In this document: positions 50,397 to 59,630 of the stretch, in pieces | How the letters are laid out: each line of letters begins with the position of its first letter | How positions within the stretch are numbered: position 1 is the first letter of the stretch | NCBI RefSeq assembly: GCF_013348805.1 | Contig: NZ_CP054690.1 | Span: 434,001-498,000, forward strand | From: Rhodococcus sp. W8901 | GTDB taxonomy: Bacteria > Actinomycetota > Actinomycetes > Mycobacteriales > Mycobacteriaceae | Reading direction: 5' to 3' | DNA: 64,000 nt | Program-made: the position numbers and the translations under genes | The notes under the pieces: generated by a model | What the model was told of the DNA's origin: nothing | The model's database searches: none | The model's input: only the letters and a program-made list of their open reading frames with translations

Positions 50397-51560
50397 ATGA
50401 CCATGAAGCCGCTGGACCTCTTCGGGATCGACGCCCTCCTCTCGGAGGAGGAGCGGGACATCCAGGCGACGGTCCGGCGGCTCGTGGACGAACGACTCCG
50501 GCCACAGCTGCCGGAGTGGTTCGAGTCCGGCACGCTGCCGCGCGAGATCGCCCGCGATCTCGGCGGGCTCGGGCTGTTCGGCATGCACCTGCAGGGCTAC
50601 GGCTGCGCCGGCACCAACGCCGTCAGCTACGGGCTCGCGTGCCTCGAGCTCGAGGCCGGCGACAGCGGGCTGCGCAGCTTCGTCTCGGTGCAGGGCTCGC
50701 TGTCGATGTTCTCGATCCACCGCTACGGCTCGGAGGAGCAGAAGCAGGAGTGGCTGCCGCGGCTGGCGACCGGTGAGGCGCTCGGCTGCTTCGGGCTCAC
50801 CGAGCCGGACTTCGGATCCAACCCGGCGGGCATGCGGACCCGAGCCCGCCGCGACGGCGACGACTGGATCCTCGACGGCACCAAGATGTGGATCACCAAC
50901 GGCAGCCTCGCCGACGTCGCGACGGTATGGGCGCAGACCGACGACGGCGTCCGCGGCTTCCTGGTCCCCACGGACACACCGGGATTCACCGCCAACACCG
51001 TGCACGGGAAGCTGTCGATGCGGGCGTCGGTGACGTCGGAGCTGGTGCTCGACGGGGTCCGGCTGCCGGCGTCCGCGCAGCTGCCGGGCGCGCACAGCCT
51101 CGGCGCGCCGCTGTCATGCCTCAACGAGGCCCGGTTCGGCATTGTGTTCGGCGCGCTCGGCGCCGCCCGCGACAGCCTCGAGACGGCCATCGAATATGCC
51201 GGGACCCGAGAGGTGTTCGACCGCCCCCTCGCCGGCTACCAGCTCACGCAGGAGAAGCTCGCCGACATGACCCTCGAGCTCGGCAAGGGCATGCTGCTCG
51301 CGATCCAGCTGGGCCGGACAAAGGACCGCGGCGACATCACGCCCGACCAGATCAGCGTCTGCAAGCTCAACAACGTGCGCGAGGCCATCGCGATCGCGCG
51401 CGAGTGCCGGACCATCCTCGGCGCCAACGGCATCACGCTCGAGTACTCGCCGCTGCGGCACGCCAACAACCTCGAGTCGGTGCTCACCTACGAGGGCACC
51501 AGCGAGATGCACCTGCTCTCGATCGGTCGGGCCCTCACCGGGCACGCCGCGTTCCGCTGA
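50397..51560 (+). CDS. Acyl-CoA dehydrogenase, glutaryl-CoA dehydrogenase-like
   Basis: 387 aa starting 1 base after the ABC gene stop; ATG 50403 is an alternative. GCAGTNAVSYGLACLELEAG, the FAD loop CFGLTEPDFGSNPAGM near 131, KMWITNGSLADVA near 162 and the final LTYEGTSEMHLLSIGRALTG, with catalytic Glu, match glutaryl-CoA dehydrogenases and relatives. It oxidises an acyl-CoA with FAD. It is an odd companion for an ABC exporter, but the spacing implies co-transcription. Confidence 0.9.
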   Translation: MTMKPLDLFGIDALLSEEERDIQATVRRLVDERLRPQLPEWFESGTLPREIARDLGGLGLFGMHLQGYGCAGTNAVSYGLACLELEAGDSGLRSFVSVQGSLSMFSIHRYGSEEQKQEWLPRLATGEALGCFGLTEPDFGSNPAGMRTRARRDGDDWILDGTKMWITNGSLADVATVWAQTDDGVRGFLVPTDTPGFTANTVHGKLSMRASVTSELVLDGVRLPASAQLPGAHSLGAPLSCLNEARFGIVFGALGAARDSLETAIEYAGTREVFDRPLAGYQLTQEKLADMTLELGKGMLLAIQLGRTKDRGDITPDQISVCKLNNVREAIAIARECRTILGANGITLEYSPLRHANNLESVLTYEGTSEMHLLSIGRALTGHAAFR

Positions 51561-51610
51561 GACACCTTAGGCTGGCACCGTAGAGCCGTCACCGACCAGG
51601 AGGCCGCACC

Positions 51611-52072
51611 ATGGCTGTCGCAACCGCCGCACACGTCACCCGTGACCAGTTGCTCGACTTCATCCGCTCACGTCATCGCAGCGTTCTCGTCACCCGGAAA
51701 CAGTCTGGGGGACTGCAGATCTCGCCCGTCACCTCGGGGCTGGACGCCGAGGGGCGGATCGTCGTCTCCACGTATCCGCAGCGGGCCAAGGCCGCGAATC
51801 TGCGCCGTGATCCGCAGGCGAGTGTGTGCGTGCTGTCCGACGAGTTCAACGGCGCCTACGTGCAGGTCGACGGCACGGCCGAGGTCCTCGACATGCCCGA
51901 CGCGCTCGAACCGCTCGTCGAGTACTTCCGGTGTATCTCGGGCGAGCACCCCGATTGGGACGAGTACCGCGAAGCGATGCGCGCGCAGAACAAGAGCCTG
52001 ATCCGCATCACCATCGACAACTGGGGACCGATCGCCACCGGAGGGTTCCCGCCGAGCCTCGCCCGCGACTGA
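51611..52072 (+). CDS. PPOX-class F420-dependent protein
   Basis: 153 aa split-barrel protein of the pyridoxamine-phosphate-oxidase/F420 class. RHRSVLVTRKQSGGLQISPVT near 21, STYPQRAKAANLRRDPQASV near 53 and GAYVQVDGTAEVLD form the conserved cofactor-binding core. Such actinobacterial proteins bind F420 or flavin and reduce small molecules. AGGAGG precedes ATG 51611. It follows the acyl-CoA dehydrogenase by 50 bp and is followed by a hairpin. Confidence 0.85.
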   Translation: MAVATAAHVTRDQLLDFIRSRHRSVLVTRKQSGGLQISPVTSGLDAEGRIVVSTYPQRAKAANLRRDPQASVCVLSDEFNGAYVQVDGTAEVLDMPDALEPLVEYFRCISGEHPDWDEYREAMRAQNKSLIRITIDNWGPIATGGFPPSLARD

Positions 52073-52078
52073 CGCCGC

Positions 52079-52106
52079 GAGGAGTCTCCGAGACCGGAGG
52101 CTCCTC
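52079..52106 (+). terminator. Hairpin after PPOX gene
   Basis: 12-bp stem GAGGAGTCTCCG / CGGAGGCTCCTC (one T-G pair) with a 4-base loop, 7 bases after the stop. A second small hairpin CAGTGG-TCGG-CCACTG follows at about 52117. No gene is seen from 52107 to 52173. Confidence 0.65.
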
Positions 52107-52145
52107 ACGACCGTGGGCAGTGGTCGGCCACTGTCCGTCGATGTG

Positions 52146-52167
52146 GCGGAGGCGGAGGCGGAGGCGG
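52146..52167. repeat. Hexanucleotide tandem repeat
   Basis: GCGGAG repeated three times plus GCGG (22 bases), six bases from the D-aminoacylase stop codon. Such short tracts can vary in copy number; it lies outside the coding region. Confidence 0.7.
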
Positions 52168-52173
52168 TTTCGG

Positions 52174-53910
52174 TCAGCGGGCGCCGCGGACCAGGGCGCC
52201 GGGCCGGGCTCCGGTGTCCTCGCCGTCGCGCAACACGACCTGACCGGACACGATGGTGGCCCGGTACCCGTCGGCGCGTTGCAGCAGCCGCCGCGCCCCG
52301 CCGGGCAGGTCGTGTTCCACGGCCGGCGGCCGCAGTTGCAGCCGCTCGAAGTCGATGACGTTGAGGTCGGCCTTCTTGCCCTCGGCGATGACGCCGCGAT
52401 CGCCGAGCCCGTAGATGGTCGCCGTGTCCAGCGTCATCTTCTTCACCGCGGTCGCCAACGGAATCTGCGCGCCCCGGGTGCGGTCGCGCGCCCAATGGGT
52501 GAGCAGATACGTGGTGTTGGACGCGTCGCAGATGGCGCCCGCGTGCGCGCCGCCGTCCCCGAGCCCGACCGCGGTCGCGGGGTGCACCAGCATCTCCCGG
52601 ATCGCATCGTGGGTGAACTCGGAGTAGTTGAGCAGCGGCCGGAAGAACAGTGCGCGACCCCAATCCGAGAGCAACAGGTAGTAGGCGTAGTCGAACGGAT
52701 CCCGCCCGGCACGCTCGGCCTCCCGCGCGAGGCTGGCCTCGGGTGCCGGCTCGTACTCCGGCGGGTTGCCGAGGTTGAAGGTCCGGTCCAGTTGGCTGAG
52801 ATAGGGCATCTTGTTGGTGGGCGAGTCGGACTCGGTGAGTACGGCCCGTCGGACCGCGGGGTCGCGAAGGGCGGCGACCAGTGCGTCGAGGTCTCCGGCG
52901 GAGCGTTCGACGGCGGCGAGGTAGCTGGGCCGGGTCGAGAACGCGTTGAACGTCTGCAACCCGGTCAGCAGGCCCAGCGGACGTGCCGGGACCTGCGGGC
53001 GCAGCGGAATGCCGGCCTCGTACGCGCCGGCGGCGAGGTCCAGCAACCGCTTCCAGTCGTCCGGTACGGCATCGTGCTGCATCAGACCGAAACACACTGT
53101 CCGCCCGGTGAGTTCGGCCAGCCGCAGCATCCAGTCCATTTCTCGATCGGGTGCCGCGAGGTCCTCGCCCATGATGCCCGCGGGCGCGAGTTCGAAGACC
53201 CCGGTGCCCGCGGCGGCCAACGCCTGCCCGATCGCGAACAGTTCGTCCTCCGCGGCGAAGGTGCCCGGTACCGGCTCGCCGTCGATGGCCTTGTGCGCGA
53301 TGGTGCGTGAGGTCGAGAACCCCAGCGCCCCGGCCTCGACGCCTTCGCGGACCAACTTCGCCATCAGCGCGATGTCCTCGGGCGAGGCGGGCTCGTTGCG
53401 GGCTCCCCGCTCGCCCATGACATAGGCCCGCACCGATCCGTGCGGTACGTGCGTCCCGACATCGATGGCCAGCGGCAGGCGATCGATCTCGTCGAGATAC
53501 TGCGGGAACGACTCCCAGCCCCACTTGATGCCCTCCGACAGCGCGGCGCCCGGAATGTCCTCCACGCCCTCCATCAACCCGATCAGCCACTGTCGCTTGG
53601 CCTCGGTCACGGGCGCGAATCCCACGCCGCAATTGCCCATCACCGCGGTGGTGACGCCGTGCCAGCAGCTGGGCGTCAGCATCGGATCCCAGGTGACCTG
53701 CCCGTCGTAGTGGGTATGGATGTCGACGAATCCCGGTGTCACCACCAAGCCGGTTGCGTCGATGACCTCGTCGGCGTCGGCATCGCTGAGGCCGCCGCCG
53801 GGCGTGACCGCCGCGATCCGGCCGTCGCGGACACCGATGTCGGCGACATAGGGCTCGCCCCCGGTCCCGTCCACCACTGTTCCGTTCGAGATGACAAGAG
53901 AGAAATTCAT
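52174..53910 (-). CDS. N-acyl-D-amino-acid deacylase-like amidohydrolase
   Basis: 578 aa amidohydrolase. [20 protein letters not shown] near 55 carries the HxH metal motif, [11 protein letters not shown] near 87 the usual Cys ligand region, and ALGFSTSRT and [20 protein letters not shown] near 450 the later metal site with Asp. The N-terminal [18 protein letters not shown] and C-terminal [16 protein letters not shown] strands match the composite beta domain. It probably deacylates N-acyl-D-amino acids or related amides with Zn. It is monocistronic. Confidence 0.85.
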   Translation of the reverse strand: MNFSLVISNGTVVDGTGGEPYVADIGVRDGRIAAVTPGGGLSDADADEVIDATGLVVTPGFVDIHTHYDGQVTWDPMLTPSCWHGVTTAVMGNCGVGFAPVTEAKRQWLIGLMEGVEDIPGAALSEGIKWGWESFPQYLDEIDRLPLAIDVGTHVPHGSVRAYVMGERGARNEPASPEDIALMAKLVREGVEAGALGFSTSRTIAHKAIDGEPVPGTFAAEDELFAIGQALAAAGTGVFELAPAGIMGEDLAAPDREMDWMLRLAELTGRTVCFGLMQHDAVPDDWKRLLDLAAGAYEAGIPLRPQVPARPLGLLTGLQTFNAFSTRPSYLAAVERSAGDLDALVAALRDPAVRRAVLTESDSPTNKMPYLSQLDRTFNLGNPPEYEPAPEASLAREAERAGRDPFDYAYYLLLSDWGRALFFRPLLNYSEFTHDAIREMLVHPATAVGLGDGGAHAGAICDASNTTYLLTHWARDRTRGAQIPLATAVKKMTLDTATIYGLGDRGVIAEGKKADLNVIDFERLQLRPPAVEHDLPGGARRLLQRADGYRATIVSGQVVLRDGEDTGARPGALVRGAR

Positions 53911-54146
53911 AGTCAGTCCTCGCTGATCGGGAATCTGCGCGCCATCCGTACCGTGCTGACGTTCCGCAGGTTAACTCGACAGGGTGTCAGCGAGAGGCGT
54001 TTTGGCTGTTTGTTCGGGGGTGGCGAGGTTGAGGCTCCGACGGCGCCGGAAACGGCAGGGGGTCCGGCCATCACGTGAGAGAACGTGTTCGTGACCGCCA
54101 AGAACGAGAGAAATGCCCGGATACATCGCGCGTCTGTCGAAGAACT

Positions 54147-54380
54147 CTAACGATCGAGCGGTGCTTCGAGCGCGACGTGGGGTTCCCAGCGATAGCACCA
54201 CGTGGACAGCGGTTGGCCAGATTCGTCGAGCTCGGGGCCCACCCTGGCATAGACCTCGTTCGCGGAGGTGGTGATTGTTGGTGGCAGGGGGATCGAAACG
54301 TCCTTGGAGTCGCCATGTTGCGGTCCGCCGTACAGCCATGCCGTGACGACAGTTCGAGCGGAACGCGACTGACCACTCAC
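54147..54380 (-). CDS. Small conserved-looking protein, function unknown
   Basis: 77 aa from GTG 54380. The sequence is unusually un-shadow-like for this GC range: TAWLYGGPQHGDSKDV, LPPTITTSANEVYARVGPEL, STWCYRWEPHVALEAPLD. Balanced composition with Trp/Tyr pairs suggests a real small beta-rich protein. It lies alone between the D-aminoacylase and the carboxymuconolactone decarboxylase-like gene. No family recognised. The remainder of 53911-54146 has nothing I recognise. Confidence 0.5.
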   Translation of the reverse strand: MSGQSRSARTVVTAWLYGGPQHGDSKDVSIPLPPTITTSANEVYARVGPELDESGQPLSTWCYRWEPHVALEAPLDR

Positions 54381-54450
54381 AGGCTTGATTGTATTGGGGG
54401 CCCTGGGTCTGCCCGGACAAACCCGGAAATGCTCGCCGGATAGACGCCAA

Positions 54451-54496
54451 GCAGCTCTGTGCGAGCACCGATATCACGGTGCTCGCACAGAGCTGC
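54451..54496 (-). terminator. 20-bp perfect hairpin after CMD gene
   Basis: Arms 54451-54470 and 54477-54496, perfectly complementary, loop ATATCA. It begins 20 bases after the CMD-like gene stop (minus strand). No clear T-run. It should end the CMD transcript and shield the small gene downstream. Confidence 0.7.
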
Positions 54497-54516
54497 TGTT
54501 CGGGCTTCGGCCCGGC

Positions 54517-54903
54517 TCAGTCCTCGGACTGCTTCTGCCGGCGCGCGGTCATTTCCTCCACCAGGATGGGAACACCGAGGTTGCAGGAGTGGATGCCCAC
54601 GATCGTTGCGAGCTTGAGCACCTCGAGAATCTCCTCGGGCGTCACTCCCATATCCAACGCGGCCTGAATATGACGCCGCGTGCCGGGCGCATACATGTGG
54701 GTCGCCGACGCATCGACCGCAATGCACAGCAATTGCACCACCTTCGGTGGGATGACGCCGCTCTGGAACGGCTGCATCGCCATCTTCATGTACAGCTCGG
54801 TCCACTCGGGGTCCATTTCGTACAGCCCGTCCCAGAGCTCGTTCCAGCCGCCGCCGGCCTTCATACCCTCGACAACGGGGAAGTCGCTGTTCGCTTGAGT
54901 CAT
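54517..54903 (-). CDS. Carboxymuconolactone decarboxylase-family protein
   Basis: 128 aa from ATG 54903. Central IPPKVVQLLCIAVDASATHMYAPGTRRHI and LDMGVTPEEILEVLKLATIVGIHSCN match the CMD/AhpD helical fold. Two Cys (about 62 and 113) are not in the CxxC pair of AhpD peroxidases, so a decarboxylase or non-redox role is more likely. Divergent from the AraC regulator, with a 40-bp operator between them that recurs before the BKACE gene, so it belongs to that regulon. Confidence 0.8.
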   Translation of the reverse strand: MTQANSDFPVVEGMKAGGGWNELWDGLYEMDPEWTELYMKMAMQPFQSGVIPPKVVQLLCIAVDASATHMYAPGTRRHIQAALDMGVTPEEILEVLKLATIVGIHSCNLGVPILVEEMTARRQKQSED

Positions 54904-55160
54904 CGTGTTATCTCCTATTGGCGGGATTTCTGTTGGCCGTGATCGGCGAAGGGGTGGCAGCCGGCCGAATCTTCGAGTAGCGCAGACCGATTGAGCATTG
55001 GCGGGCAGCGGTGTTCCCGTGGCCACCCGCACTCGCGCGTGACGAGGCCCGTGCTGGTGGCGTCGTTGACGGCGATTTCGATGATCGCGGTCGTGGGCGA
55101 TCGTCGGGGGACATCACAGGTGGCTACGGGGTGATGGCGATCACGCTATCGTAGAGCGTC

Positions 55161-55200
55161 GGACTCGGACTTGACGATGCGGGTCGCCAAACTTGACCAA
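55161..55200 (-). promoter_or_regulatory. AraC-type operator, copy 1
   Basis: On the minus strand, GGTCAAG and CGTCAAG lie 22 bp apart, with GCGACCC between. The 40 bases match copy 2 (56396-56435) at 30 positions. It sits 19 bp before the AraC start and on the CMD side of the gap 54904-55218, which otherwise contains nothing I recognise. Likely site for autoregulation and CMD activation. Confidence 0.75.
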
Positions 55201-55218
55201 TGGGGAGACTGAGCCCGG

Positions 55219-56241
55219 ATGCTGATGCTCAGAAGTGCCGTTCTGAACGGCTATGTCGAGGTGGCGGAGTCGGTGGGTTTGAACCCCCACCCGCTGATGC
55301 GAGTCGCGGGGATCGACCCGGGCGCCTTCGCAGCCACCACCGGGTGGATCTCGGCGCAGTCGGTGGACCACTTGCTCGAGATCTCCGCGGCGCAGTCGGG
55401 CCGTGCGGATTTCGGCATCAGGATGTCAGGCAACCGCGGGGTGTCCAACCTCGGTCCGGTGGGGCTCGTCGCCCGGGAGGAGCCCGACGTCCGCAGTGCG
55501 TTGGGAATCGTCCTGCGCCACATGAACCTGCACAACGAGGCCATCAGCCTTGGTCTGACCGAGTCGAGAGGCCTGGCCACCTTCCACGCGCAGTCCGCCC
55601 CGGGAATCACCCTGGGGCACCAATCCCTCGAACTGGTGGTCGCGTCCGTCTTCCGAATTCTCGCGGATCTACTCCCCGAGGGCTGGCGTCCGGTGGCCAC
55701 CTATTTCGCGCACGAGGCACCTCCCGATATCGCGATGCACCACCAGGTGTTCGGCCCAACCGTGGTCTTCGGGCATGAGATTGACGGGATCATCATCCCG
55801 GCCAGCGATCTCGACACGCCGAACCCACTGTCCAACCCGATGCTGCGACCCTTCGCGCAGGAGTATCTAGGGCTGCTGGCCCCGGCCACCGGGGCCTCGG
55901 TTTCGCTCCAGGTCCGCGACCTGATCGCCACGCTCTTGCCCACGGAGAGCTGCTCGGTCTCGCGTATCGCGCACAGCTTGGGCATGGATCGGCGCACGCT
56001 GCACCGCCATCTGGCTCATTCGGGCGACTCGTACTCCTCGATTCTCGACTCCGTTCGCAAGGAGCACGCACGACTCGCGATCGAGCACGGAGACCGCTCC
56101 CTCACCGAGATCGCTGCGGAGTTGGGGTTCTCGGAGCTGAGTGCCTTCTCGAGGTGGTTCCGGCAGCGATTCGGCGTCAGCCCGCGGGCCTGGGCGAAAA
56201 CGTCCGCAGCGGACACCTCCTTCTCGCCGCCTGCCGGCTGA
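55219..56241 (+). CDS. AraC-family regulator (OruR/ArgR-like N-domain)
   Basis: 340 aa. Residues about 15-200 form the arabinose-binding-like domain of the AraC/OruR group (GWISAQSVDHLLEISAAQ, FGIRMSGNRGVSNLGPVG). The C-terminal 100 residues hold two HTHs: CSVSRIAHSLGMDRRTLHRHL near 250 and LTEIAAELGFSELSAFSRWFRQRFGVSPRAW near 290. It stands between CMD and BKACE-ABC genes; a 40-bp repeat in front of both makes it their probable activator. Confidence 0.9.
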   Translation: MLMLRSAVLNGYVEVAESVGLNPHPLMRVAGIDPGAFAATTGWISAQSVDHLLEISAAQSGRADFGIRMSGNRGVSNLGPVGLVAREEPDVRSALGIVLRHMNLHNEAISLGLTESRGLATFHAQSAPGITLGHQSLELVVASVFRILADLLPEGWRPVATYFAHEAPPDIAMHHQVFGPTVVFGHEIDGIIIPASDLDTPNPLSNPMLRPFAQEYLGLLAPATGASVSLQVRDLIATLLPTESCSVSRIAHSLGMDRRTLHRHLAHSGDSYSSILDSVRKEHARLAIEHGDRSLTEIAAELGFSELSAFSRWFRQRFGVSPRAWAKTSAADTSFSPPAG

Positions 56242-56395
56242 TGAAACCTTCTGTCCCGCTTAATGCTCCGGCGACGCATTCGGCGCCGGACTGATCTTTT
56301 CGCAGTGGGCGAAGCTGTCGGATATCAGCGCGATCGGTGTGGACTTCGCCGAGGGGGAGTCGCGGTGGCGCGCGCCGATTCACAAACGATCCCAA

Positions 56396-56435
56396 TCGGT
56401 CAAGAGTTGCGACCCAAACCGTCAAGTTTGAGCCC
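56396..56435 (+). promoter_or_regulatory. AraC-type operator, copy 2
   Basis: GGTCAAG and CGTCAAG half-sites 22 bp apart around GCGACCC, in the 337-bp gap before the BKACE gene. The copy matches the AraC/CMD site at 30 of 40 positions and points toward the BKACE gene, about 144 bp before its start. The rest of 56242-56578 holds no gene. Confidence 0.75.
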
Positions 56436-56578
56436 CGTCTCCGGGCTACTGTGATCGCCATCACCCCGCAGCCGCGTGTGGTGTCGCCCAGATGGCCGAT
56501 CGGGCGTGACGGCATATCGCGCGGTGGCCCAGTCCGTGTTCTCGGCTGGCGCCTCTCTTCCACGAACGGAGTTCCACA

Positions 56579-57634
56579 ATGCATTTCCACGATGACGCAC
56601 TGTTCCCGGAGAACCAGGAGAAGCTGGTTATCACTGTCGCGCCGTACGGCCCGGAGTGGGCGGTGGAGGACTTCCCGGAGGATCTGCCGTTGACGATGGA
56701 CGAGCATGTCCAGCAGGCGGTGGACTGCTACGAGGCCGGCGCGACGGTGCTGCACATCCATGTCCGTGAGGAGGACGGTAAGGGCTCCAAGCGGCTGTCG
56801 AAGTTCAACGAGCTCCTCGGTCGCCTGCGTGAGGCGGTGCCGGACATGATCCTGCAGGTCGGTGGTTCGATCTCGTTCGCGCCGGAAGGTGAAGGCGCGG
56901 ATGCGAAGTGGCTCTCGGATGATGTCCGGCACATGCTCGCCGAGTTGGATCCGAAGCCGGACCAGGTCACGATCGCGATCAACACCAGCCAGATGAACAT
57001 CATGGAGTTGATGACGCCGGGCGACATCAAGGGCACCTCTCTGGAGAACGCCGAGCTCGCCTCGACCTACCGTGAGATGACGGTTCCCGCCGGCCCCGAG
57101 TGGGTCGAGGAGCACCTGCGTCGTCTGCAGGCGGCGGGGATCCAGCCGCATTTCCAGCTTTCGTCGATTCCGCAGCTCGAGACGGTGGAGCGGTTGATCC
57201 GTCGGGGCGTGTACACCGGTCCGTTGAACCTGACCTGGGTGGCGATCGGTGGTGGCTTCGACGGCCCGAACCCGTACAACATGATGCAGTTCATCAATCG
57301 GGTTCCGGACGGCGCGTGCCTGACGCTGGAGACGCTGATGCGCAGCGTGTTGCCGGTGAACACGATGGCGATCGCGATGGGTCTGCACCCGCGCTGCGGT
57401 AACGAGGACAACCTGTGGGCGCCGAGCGGCGAGGTCAAGATCACCTCGGCCGAGCAGGTCCGTCAGCTGGTGCGGGTCGCCAAGGAGCTCGGCCGTGAGG
57501 TTGCCACGGGCAAGGAGGCTCGCGACATCTACAAGATCGGCACCACCTACGCGAACGCCGACGAGACCCTCGCCGAGCTCGGTTACGCCCCGAACCGTCG
57601 CCCCGGCCAGGTCGGCTTCACCCAGCACGCCTGA
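56579..57634 (+). CDS. BKACE-family beta-keto acid cleavage enzyme
   Basis: 351 aa. VLHIHVREEDG near 63 supplies the two His Zn ligands, then VGGSISFAPE, VTIAINTSQMN near 130, the GIQPHFQLSSIPQLE segment and HPRCGNEDNLW near 270 with the conserved Glu. The DUF849 (3-keto-5-aminohexanoate cleavage) family converts a beta-keto acid and acetyl-CoA to a CoA ester and acetoacetate. The substrate is unknown; lysine fermentation genes are absent. First gene after an AraC operator; an ABC importer follows after 83 bp. Confidence 0.85.
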   Translation: MHFHDDALFPENQEKLVITVAPYGPEWAVEDFPEDLPLTMDEHVQQAVDCYEAGATVLHIHVREEDGKGSKRLSKFNELLGRLREAVPDMILQVGGSISFAPEGEGADAKWLSDDVRHMLAELDPKPDQVTIAINTSQMNIMELMTPGDIKGTSLENAELASTYREMTVPAGPEWVEEHLRRLQAAGIQPHFQLSSIPQLETVERLIRRGVYTGPLNLTWVAIGGGFDGPNPYNMMQFINRVPDGACLTLETLMRSVLPVNTMAIAMGLHPRCGNEDNLWAPSGEVKITSAEQVRQLVRVAKELGREVATGKEARDIYKIGTTYANADETLAELGYAPNRRPGQVGFTQHA

Positions 57635-57717
57635 CAATTCAGCAGCGGAAGCCTTCGTTGGGCAGGACGCGGCGTGTATCCCCGCCTCCGCCAACTTCAG
57701 CAATCAGAGGACTTTAG

Positions 57718-58743
57718 ATGAGCACATTCCGCACGCGTGCGGCCAAGACGGTTGCGATCGCCGCAACCGCTGTCGGCGCGATCACCCTGGGAGCATGTGG
57801 CGGGAACACTTCGGCCGCAGACGGTTCCGTGATGAAGGTCGGCGTCACCCAGGGTGTGCCTGGCGACCTGATCGCGGTCGTCGCCGAGAATGAGGGGTTC
57901 TTCGACAAGCGTGGCGTCAATGTCGAGTTGATGCCCCCGTCGTTGACCACCGCGCAGTCCGCCGCCGTCATCTCCAATGACCTCACGGTCGGCACCATGG
58001 TGCCCGGCACGCTGTGGCCGGCGGTCGACAAGGGCGCCTGCGTGAAGGCGCTCGGCTCCACCCTGGGCAACACGCTGGATGTCATCGCGCAGCCCGGCAC
58101 GGAGATCAAGGGCGACCCCACCGATCCCGACACCACCATGAAGAGCCTCCAGGGCAAGACCATTGGCGTCACCTCCCGCGGCTCCGGCATGGAGCTGTGG
58201 ATCACCGAGCTGCTGAACGAGGCGGGCCTGGACCCCGCGAAGGATGTCACGTTCGTGGCCGTCGGCGCTCCCGCGACCGCCATCCAGGCCTTCAACGCCA
58301 AGCAGGTCGACGCCATGTACTACGGCCCGACGATGGAGGAGCAGCTGCCCCCGTCGAAGGTCACCCGCGTCACCGACATCGTCGGCCGGGACGGCAACGC
58401 ACTCTCGCCGCTGGTCCAGGGTTATCCGTCCGCGTCGTGCGACACGATCGAGCAGCGCCCCAACGACGTGCTGAACTACTGCAAGGCCATGTGGGACGCC
58501 TACGACTACTCGCGGGACCCGCAGAACGCGGCGACGATGGCCAAGTGGCTCGGTGAGCTCGTCGGCGTCTCGCCCGAGGGTGCGCCCGCGCTGTGGGAGT
58601 CCATCAAGGACGTCTACCTGCCCTTCACCATCACCGAGGATTCCTGGGCGGCGCAGGCGCCGCTGGCAGGCTCGCCTGCTCCCCAGGTGCCGGACTTTGC
58701 CGACACCGTCCACGCGCCGTGTGCAGGCGGCGATCCGCGATGA
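57718..58743 (+). CDS. ABC importer solute-binding lipoprotein
   Basis: 341 aa. Signal peptide with lipobox ITLGAC, Cys27 being lipidated. NMT1/SsuA-like domain: GVTQGVPGDLIAVVAENEGFFDKRGVNVE and DDLTVGTM-like LTVGTMVPGTLWPAV, then TSRGSGMELWITELLNEAGLDP. It presents a small organic solute (sulfonate, nitrile, pyrimidine or keto-acid type) to the permease. Its stop overlaps the permease start (ATGA). In context it should bring in the precursor for the BKACE enzyme. Confidence 0.9.
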   Translation: MSTFRTRAAKTVAIAATAVGAITLGACGGNTSAADGSVMKVGVTQGVPGDLIAVVAENEGFFDKRGVNVELMPPSLTTAQSAAVISNDLTVGTMVPGTLWPAVDKGACVKALGSTLGNTLDVIAQPGTEIKGDPTDPDTTMKSLQGKTIGVTSRGSGMELWITELLNEAGLDPAKDVTFVAVGAPATAIQAFNAKQVDAMYYGPTMEEQLPPSKVTRVTDIVGRDGNALSPLVQGYPSASCDTIEQRPNDVLNYCKAMWDAYDYSRDPQNAATMAKWLGELVGVSPEGAPALWESIKDVYLPFTITEDSWAAQAPLAGSPAPQVPDFADTVHAPCAGGDPR

Positions 58744-59630
58744 GTGTGACCTCGACAACCCCCACCGCGGCCGCCGGCGCGGCCGTGACGGCGGGCGGCA
58801 AACGTGCCGCCGATGCCAAGAAAAAGAAGAAGGTCGTTGTCGGCGCGACCGGTGTGAAGGCCAAGCTGTCGGGCGGGCCGCTGCTGGCGGTGCAGATCCT
58901 GCTCCTGGCCGCGCTGCTGGGACTGTGGCAGCTCAGCTACAACTTCGCCGGCAGCAACAAGCTGGTGGTCTCGAACCCGCAGCTGGTGTGGAAGGCGTTC
59001 GTGGCCTGGCAGGACAAGGGCACCTTCTGGCCGGATCTGTGGTCGACGGTGTCGGCGGCGTTGATCGCGCTGGTCGCCAGTGCCGTGATCGGCATCGCCG
59101 TGGGCATCGGCCTGGCGCTGTCCCCGAGTGTGGAGGCGGTGGTCTCCCCGTTCCTGGACGCGATCAACGCCATGCCGCGCATCGCGCTGGCCCCGGTGTT
59201 CGTGATCTATTTCGGCATCGGGTCGACGTCGAAGATCGTGCTGGCCTTCACGCTGGTGGTGTTCATCATCACCATCAACACCCGTGCGGGTGTCGCCAGC
59301 GCGGACCCGGAGTTGCTGCGACTGTCGGTGGTGATGGGCGCGAACAAGTGGCAGCGCTTCTACAAGGTGCTGCTGCCGGTGGCGGTTCCCTCGATCTTCG
59401 CGGGCCTGCGACTGGGCCTGATCTACTCGCTGCTCGGCGTGGTCGGCGCGGAGCTGATCGCGTCCACGGCCGGCCTGGGCCAGCAGATCTCCGCGTCCTC
59501 GGCCGCCTTCGACCTCGGCACCGTCTATGCGGCGCTGATCGTGCTGGCGATCATCGCGGCGGCGTTCAATGCGGCGTCGGGCCGGATCGAAAAGGCGATT
59601 CTCCGTTGGCAACCCCCTCAGGACTCATGA
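58740..59630 (+). CDS. ABC importer permease
   Basis: 296 aa. About six TM helices with an N-terminal hydrophilic Ala/Lys-rich stretch (DAKKKKKVVVG). The EAA loop is LLRLSVVMGANKWQRFYKVLLP near 198, of the SsuC/TauC type. It forms the channel with the lipoprotein and the ATPase. Start ATG 58740 overlaps the upstream stop; the longer frame is a shadow. Confidence 0.9.
   Translation: MSVTSTTPTAAAGAAVTAGGKRAADAKKKKKVVVGATGVKAKLSGGPLLAVQILLLAALLGLWQLSYNFAGSNKLVVSNPQLVWKAFVAWQDKGTFWPDLWSTVSAALIALVASAVIGIAVGIGLALSPSVEAVVSPFLDAINAMPRIALAPVFVIYFGIGSTSKIVLAFTLVVFIITINTRAGVASADPELLRLSVVMGANKWQRFYKVLLPVAVPSIFAGLRLGLIYSLLGVVGAELIASTAGLGQQISASSAAFDLGTVYAALIVLAIIAAAFNAASGRIEKAILRWQPPQDS

Noticed and set aside
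48455-50584. 709-codon minus-strand frame
   Set aside because: Antisense to the second ABC half-transporter, which has every ATPase motif.
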